A DNA stretch of 64,000 nucleotides, from assembly GCA_035610365.1 (NCBI GenBank), contig CM069432.1, positions 225,516,532 through 225,580,531 of the forward strand, read 5' to 3'. The first letter of the stretch is position 1, and each line of letters opens with the position of its first letter. The position numbers and the translations under genes are program-made. The notes beneath the pieces were generated by a model. The model worked only from the letters and a program-made list of their open reading frames with translations, was not told the origin of the DNA and made no database searches. This document shows, piece by piece, positions 57,839-64,000 of this stretch. Source of the stretch: Aquatica leii. Its lineage: Eukaryota > Arthropoda > Insecta > Coleoptera > Lampyridae.

Positions 57839-58289
57839 AATGCAACCCTTGGAAACCTGAATTCCACTATCCTGTATAAGATGTAAAGTTTATTATAATG
57901 ATTAAAACATACAATATGATTTCACTACACTGTAAATTTTGGAAGTATAAGTTAGATACTTGGTAACTATCTAAAATACGAAAATTAGGTTATATTTTGA
58001 CAAAATTAAAATTATTTAAAAAACCTTAAGATATAGTCATAAACGTTATTAAAACGCACACTTATTTTAAGCGAAGAATACAAAAATGTAAAAAAAGGTT
58101 TTATAAAAAACTCCCAAATAAGATACTCTAAGAGCCTTTGCAACACTCTGTATAATATAAAAATAGTTTTAAAAATTAGCCATAACAGACCTCCATAGAT
58201 CGCAAATGTAAAATATTTAAAAAATCGTTTATTTTGAAAGCAATATTTCGTGTCGTATAGCGTATATAAAACCTTGTATACAAAATACA

Positions 58290-58890
58290 AGATTATAAAG
58301 AATACCTTAAACACAAAATTAAACATTTAGGTATGCATCAAAAAATAAAATCTAACTAAACTATTATTTGTCAAACGAAACTGTGGTTGTTGTTTCCAAT
58401 ACAACCTTTGCAAAATTGACTTTTTTCTCAATTTGGAAAAAAATAGAAATAAAGACTGTGTAAAGTTTTTGTTACTGTTATTATTCTATTTTAAATATAA
58501 ATGCAAACTCGCCACATCAATTATAGTGCATTTTTGCGACGTCAATTCTCAGCGTCTTTCCATTTCTTTGGTGATTTTCCTACTAGTTGTTTTCTTAGTG
58601 GTTTTCCATTTACTACAATTTTTGCTATTCTTTCTCCTATTATTCTATTTAGTAGTGTTGCATCCTCTTTTTTTACCGACACCGGTAACAACATTTTTTA
58701 CAGTGCATATTTCTTTGATATTATTGTTCTGCATTTTCCAACTCTAAGTACATTAAAATATTATAAAAACAACAAAATTAACTTTTAAAAACATCGTACG
58801 CGTTTTGATAGTTATGCTATCACAATCAACGGTACATCAATAAATTAAAACTATTCTATAAAATCTTAAGTTTTCGTGGTTATTTTGATT
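58290..58890. other. No confident gene; weak minus-strand coding trace
   Basis: A minus-strand frame at about 58545-58700 reads ATLLNRIIGERIAKIVVNGK, PLRKQLVGKSPKKWKDAEN, which has the flavour of the P.KRW.D tail of some LINE or PLE proteins. It is short and isolated. The hydrophobic plus frames at 58433-58788 are its complement. Confidence 0.25.
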
Positions 58891-58891
58891 A

Positions 58892-59143
58892 TGATTATAA
58901 GCGACGTTCGGCTGAGACCGCGTCGTAGTTTCACATCCAGACTTTTTAGGCTTGGTCCTAGTCTCTCCTTGAGAGCCAAAACAAGAAGTGGAAATTGGCC
59001 TTTGCCGTATTGTCGTTCGTGAACCCAAACAAACTGACGTTTTGCAAGACAATGCAGCTTGTATCTTCAGAGTGGTAAATGTCACTGAACCAGTCTGGAT
59101 GTTTAACTACGACGCGGTCTAAGCCGAAAATTGCTTATAATCA
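58892..59143. mobile_element. MITE-like element with ~52-bp terminal inverted repeats
   Basis: The left end 58892-58943 (TGATTATAAGCG.CGTTCGGCT, GACCGCGTCGTAGTTTCACA, TCCAGACT) and right end 59092-59143 are inverted copies with few mismatches. The interior has AACTGACGTTTTGCAAGACA and TGTATCTTCAGAG, which on the minus strand gives the CTGAAGATA...CAAAACGT order of Penelope-like terminal repeats. So it may be a Penelope-derived hairpin rather than a DNA-transposon MITE. It is 252 bp in total with no coding capacity. Confidence 0.75.
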
Positions 59144-59159
59144 TAAAACTAATAAAAAG

Positions 59160-60560
59160 TTTTGAACGTTGTCTTGTCAATTATGGACCATTTTGTATGT
59201 CCATACTGTCGTACTTGTGTTACCTTCCTCTTATCTTAGTATAAAATAACACCACTAGTCTGAAGATAACCTTAACTAATTGAAACATGTTACAATTACT
59301 GTAAATTATAATAATAATTGGCAAGATAACGATCAAAAGTTTTTTATTTTGCTAAGTCAATTAAAAGTTTACATAGATATTTTTAAACTTTTAAAACTAT
59401 TCTGTTTATCACTTTGTGCGTCATACAGGTTTAAAAATTTAGAGAAACCTAATCGTCCCCGATCGTCTTTGTTTAACAATACTTTTTTAAGTTCTACAAT
59501 TCCTAAGCTTTCATTGCATCACGGTCGTTTCTATTCTTAACTTACTCAAAGAAACATACATATATCGTTTGCGGGATGTCAGAATTGAAAGCGAACTACA
59601 GCGTGAGTATTATTTTTCTATAGTGTGGCTGCGCTACGTGGACGACATTTTTGCGATAATAAATACCAAGATATGCAATCCTACGAAGATCCTGGATGAG
59701 CTTAACCCAAAATTCTCATCTATCAAATTTACTTATAAATCTGAAATTAATGGAAAATTACCCTTTCTGGATACCTCTGTTTGAAGAAAAAACGGTAATA
59801 TTCAATTTGAGATATACCGAAAAATAACAAGTACAAGTAGGTTTGTGACAAGTCATTCCAACCACTGTATACAGCATAAACTTGCAAACTTTAATTTCCT
59901 AGTCTACAGATTAATAAATTTTCCATTGAGTAAACAAATTTAAAAAAAGAATTTTATACAAAAAAGAATTGCTTCATACAATGGAAAGTTCTATCAAACA
60001 TGATTTGAAAACAAAAAGAAAAATTACACGTGAAAAACACTACCACTTTAAAACAAAATGAAAAAGATACACAAAAATATGTCAAATTACATAATTATCC
60101 TGCTTATACAAAGAGTCTATCTAAGTTATTAATAAAATGTGAATTCAAAGCAATTGTCAGCTCTAAAAATAGCTTACAAAGTTATTTAGGAAACCCAAAA
60201 GATCCAGTAGACGTTAAGAATAGATGCAGAATATATAAAATAAATGGTCAAAACTGCAAACTAGTATATGTAAGACCAACAAAAAGACCGATTAAAGTTT
60301 GATTTAAAGCGCATTTGGTTCACATTAAATACAGAAAATTAGATAAGTCCAGTGTTGCCAGCCATATGTTCAAATCAAGAAATCAACATATGTTTAATCA
60401 AACAAGTAAAAGATAGAAAGGAGTATATGGTTTTTACTTCAGGTAGAATGATAACTTTGTACGCAAACTTTCATTCCTAATCCAAACTTGAGACTGGCAA
60501 CAACATTATCATAAACAACTCAATCCATCCGAATAAAACTGCAGCTGAACTTTACTTTTG
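59160..60560 (+). pseudogene. Penelope-like element with RT and GIY-YIG remnants
   Basis: The terminal signature CTGAAGATAACC, then TTGAAACATGTTAC (59262-59295) precedes a truncated ORF. The RT part has ISFAGCQN and then the 71-codon frame 59569-59784, with WLRYVDDIFAIINTK (catalytic Asp pair) and INGKLPFLDTSV. After several stops the frame 60030-60302 gives the GIY-YIG region: SYLGNPKDPVDVKNRC, RIYKINGQNCKLVYVRPTKR and, beyond a stop, FKAHLVHIKYRKLDKSSVAS. The usual GIYKI/YIGQTKR wording has degraded to RIYKI/YVRPTKR. This belongs to the Penelope/Poseidon side of the family and differs from the copy at 56.3 kb. The RT fingers are missing. Confidence 0.85.
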
Positions 60561-60599
60561 TTTCCGATAATTCAGTTTTACATAACTTTCATTAATATT

Positions 60600-63500
60600 T
60601 TTAATTGATTACTGTTATATAACTTTTTTTTTGTTGAAAAACTATTAATCAATCTAAAATTGCGTGCATTACAGCACTACACCTGTTATATTTATACATT
60701 TAAAAATTTTAAAATAACTTATTTACTTCAAAATGTTAACATGCATTTTCCATGAATCGTATATTTTTCAAATGTTTTTGTAGAGGGCATAGGTTTGTAA
60801 TGAAACTTCAACATTTTGCTTTTGCTATATTTCAACGCGCTAAGGTTTCTTCACGGTATTATCTTTTTGGTTTTTAACTACATATTACCTAAGGCGTGCT
60901 GTATTTTCCAATAACTTGTGCGGGTTTACAAGTTTTAAGTTTTGTTTTGACACTTTTTAGGACGCATTACACTGCATTGTTAATATTTTATTTGCAGGCA
61001 TTATCTGGAAAATCCAAAACAGAGAAAACTTCGCAATAACAGTGATGGTGCCAAAAGTCGCTCAAAGTTCATTTTGTGCAGTTAGCTTTGGATTTCTGCT
61101 GATTTAGAAAAAATGCGCGATAAATAAGGCGAAAGATTTTACAAAAATATTTCAGAAATAGAAAAATGATATCAGGATAGTTAGGATCTCGTCATGATAG
61201 GAGATTATTGCAGTTTTCTCGTTAGAAAAGGCAACAGCCAACAACAAAAAAAAAAGAAAAAATTATGCATAACTTTAGTATGTCAGCAATTTTTCTTTGT
61301 GTACAGTTAAGTCTTTTGTATTCTTGAAACTAACTAAACATTTTAGTTTTTGTTATGACAAGATTTTGTACATATCCATTTTTTTACTCCTGTTTAACAA
61401 CAATTGTAAATACAATTACTATTTATTTAGTAGCGGGGTATGATTATAATTGGAAGACGTGATAGAAACATTTTGGCTATACTTTCATATAAAAACTGAA
61501 CTATACAACCGTTTTTACTACAGTTATTCATAATAATAAAGCATAACGTGTTTTAGAAATCATCAATACAAAATAAGAACATTATAGAACAGAATTTTTT
61601 CAACTACTAATGATTTTTTTGTAAAATTACATTACACAAACAACATTTCTATGACTAATAATGATTACAATAAAACTATTGGTACTATAATCGTAAACAC
61701 ATTTAAAGTATTCGTTTTGCACTCTTATATGTATGTTTATGCATTTTGATTTAATTATTTAGTAAAGTAAAATATCTTAAAAATAAAATTAAACAAAACT
61801 TTTTATTTCGTTAATTTTGGTTGGACTTCTTTGCATTTATGGAATAGGATACCTTTCTAATCAATAAAATGGATTTAATAGAATAAATCAGTGCACAAAA
61901 ATAACTCCAATTCTTAGAATATTCATAAAAAATTGCACAAAAACAAATTAAATAAGCAATAAATAAAACAACATAAAATTATTTTAAATCTTGCTTCTTT
62001 TTATATTAATTAAAAAAATAAAATTTACAGGTAACTCTTACAATAATAAAAAATAAAACACTAACAAAATAATTTAAAAAAAATCTTTTAATTTGGTGTT
62101 TGTTGTTAAACAATTGATTAAATGAAAAAGTCCTAACAATGGTAGTAAGTTTTTTAAATATGTTACTTATTTGGAGAAGACACAGTTAAGTTAATATTAT
62201 ACTTACAAAATAATATAAGCAGTTTTTAGCAATTGTTCTCATAAGAGCACGTATTAGTATAATAGTATAGAGTAGATTAAAAATATACAATTTAAAATTT
62301 AAAGAGTATGCAAAGTGTTTAAAATTAGATTAATATTTATAAAAAAACGTATTTACCTTTAAAAGGAAATGTTTAAAATCAGCATTCTTGTCATATTTTG
62401 TTTGAATAAGTTCTTGGGGATATTTTACCAATACCTAAAACTTTCACGTAGAATCGTTTAATCTGTTTCTCATCTTTAGTTTTGTCGTTTGTATTCCAAC
62501 CCAACTTTTGCAAAGTCATTTATCTATTTGATTTCCACCGGGTAGATGAGATTATCTTACTTTAATTCTTTTTTGCTTATTGCGTTACTTTATTTGTATA
62601 TACTTAAAATTATAAAACTATACTATACAATATACGCAAGTGTTTATTAAAACTATTGAAAATAGTTAATAAAACATGTGTAACAACATTTGTTAATTTA
62701 AAATAAAGAACTCGATGTATTGAATATTGTCAATCACGCTCAATGCAGAGACTCCGCAGCACGCACTCTCAGAACTCTCGACTGGGAAATTTATTTTAGT
62801 TTGATTCCGTAGTTTTCAATTTGTGTCAACACAAAGTTTGAAAGCTAAAATTAAATGTAGTTAAAAATCTATATTCAATTTAAAATTTAAAATTTTGTTA
62901 GTACTAAATTGACAAAGTTATTTATTATCTAATAATAATAATAATAGATTACTAAAATATATTTTAGTATTTTAATCGTTTTTGCATTTGCGTAATCAAA
63001 TTTGATAAAAGAATTTTTTAGTTTAACAAAGTTATTTTATATTATCAGTAAGAATTTTAGCAGAATTTATCTCTGGTTACTACGGACTCGACCACAGTTT
63101 AACATAGACAAATGTGTTGCATTTAATTATTCTTAGAAACTTAATACATGCTATGATCTGAAAATACTAAAAATAATAGTTTAGCTTTAAATATCTATAA
63201 TATAGTTTTTAATGCGTAATCAAATTTTATTTTCTTAATAAATTATGTTACTTTTTATATAATCACAACGTAAAAAAATCTTGTGTAAAAATTTTTCTTT
63301 CAATTTTGTTTCTATTCTTGCAATATTATTATTTTTAATCAATTCTTTGTCTTGACTTTAGAGATTGGTATTTCAAACCCGAGTTCAACTCCAAACTTAA
63401 TACATTTGTATCAAATGTATACAGTAATTAATAAAAAAACAAATAGTTTACAAAGAAATTGTAATTTTTTTTAGAAAACTATTATTAAAAACACACAAAA

Positions 63501-64000
63501 ATATTTTTTTTAAACTGCATGCATTTTATATCTAACCTTAAGCAAATTAATAAAAAATAAAAATATGTTTTTGGATGTAAAAAATATACTCTTAAAGCAT
63601 AAGAGTTCTACTACGTATTTCTGTTTTGTAAAAAAATTGATTTATGCTATGATTGCTAGCTGTTATTTTGAGAGGAATCGTTGGTAAGCATTAGTCTATT
63701 TTTTATAGCTAGTTTCTGTGCATGTCCTGCAAAAATAAATGATAGTACGCAACATAATTTTTTTTGTAACTATTTTTTAAAATAATTTATAATAAACCTG
63801 TTTTTTTAAAGCTAGATAATTTTTTCTATTAACAAATTTTTAGTATATTTGTATATCAATATAAACAATACATATAATCGTAATTAAGATTTTTTGATAA
63901 TTTTTTGCTATCTAGTCATCAAAACTAATTGTTTAATAAACATTGTTCAAAATCAATATAATAGTAAACATATGTATTAACTAAAAGATTATAAACAATA
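60600..64000. other. AT-rich stretch without recognisable gene
   Basis: No protein motif is seen on either strand. A small GC-richer patch at 62728-62800 (GACTCCGCAGCACGCACTC and following) is unassigned. The remainder is AT-rich with short homopolymers. Confidence 0.5.

Larger units (their letters stand above)
55085..58280. repeat. Foldback-type repeat, copy 1, split by a Penelope-like element
   Basis: The left arm (55085-55660) and right arm (56050-56295, resumed at 57839-58280) are inverted copies. Examples are CAATACGCCAAATAA at 55564-55578 with its complement at 56129-56143, AACCTAGTTTTCATA near 55313 with its complement TACGAAAATTAGGTT near 57978, and ACAGGGTGT.GCAAA near 55217 with its complement near 58140. 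The outermost TTATACGGTACAGAATACTG (55111) pairs with the 58230-58265 region. The centre (55660-56050) is single copy here and resembles 30300-30545. Sequence similarity across arms is moderate, so the insertion is old. No transposase is present. Confidence 0.7.

Noticed and set aside
58012..58326. Minus-strand aromatic-rich frame of 104 codons
   Set aside because: It lies in the arm of the foldback repeat. The Phe/Tyr richness follows from AT composition and the region is repeated non-coding DNA.
58433..58788. Two overlapping plus-strand hydrophobic frames that mimic a membrane protein
   Set aside because: Runs of Leu/Phe/Val come from T-rich DNA. There is no start context, no conserved motif, and better charged text on the complement.

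Overview
The window looks like nuclear DNA of an insect (or closely related arthropod). It is strongly AT-rich and has no bacterial-style gene packing. It holds an arthropod-typical set of decayed transposable elements: Ty3/gypsy, an env-bearing errantivirus-like element, BEL/Pao, Jockey/CR1-like LINEs, Penelope-like elements with GIY-YIG ends, a Mutator-like transposase, and several insect multicopy 'orphan' families. I see no rRNA, tRNA, CRISPR or convincing intact host gene. Almost every coding trace is a pseudogene with stops and frameshifts, so this is intergenic or intronic TE-rich DNA.

Layout. 1-4.9 kb: AT-rich, nearly empty. 4.9-7.4 kb (-): gypsy remnant (RNase H, integrase, 3' LTR). 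7.9-15.4 kb (-): errantivirus-like element in the order gag, protease, (RT), integrase, env. It is split by a nested BEL/Pao element at 9409-12017 that has recognisable LTRs and a perfect 5-bp target duplication. 15.4-19.8 kb: mostly empty, with a tandem ecdysone-response-like palindrome at 18.39 kb. 19.87-21.24 kb (+): long LTR related to the one at 51.8 kb. 22.4-26.5 kb: two LINE fragments in opposite orientation. 29.1-32.9 kb: a foldback-type repeat containing a SINE-like piece and a decayed insect multicopy gene. 34.4-37 kb (+): decayed transposase-like gene followed by tandem repeats of about 130 bp. 41.5-45.0 kb: a DNA transposon with terminal inverted repeats of about 0.3 kb, enclosing the wreck of a FEN/PIN-like 'GCDTTSA' family gene (-). 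46.7-48.9 kb (-): Mutator-like transposase fused to a YqaJ-type nuclease, with a recognisable intron. 51.6-54.1 kb (-): internally deleted gypsy with a 1.46-kb LTR. 54.7-58.3 kb: hairpin repeat, then a second foldback repeat interrupted by a Penelope-like element that has its own inverted terminal repeats. 58.9-60.6 kb: MITE-like element and a second Penelope-like element (+). 60.6-64 kb: empty AT-rich DNA.

The features do not form one pathway. What connects them is insertion history: BEL inside errantivirus, Penelope inside foldback repeat, and an unidentified block inside a LINE. The items most worth following are the long-TIR element at 41.5-45.0 kb, the foldback family with two copies, and the PR/RT-to-integrase-tail fusion ORF at 53.3 kb. 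All family assignments were made by reading translations by eye.
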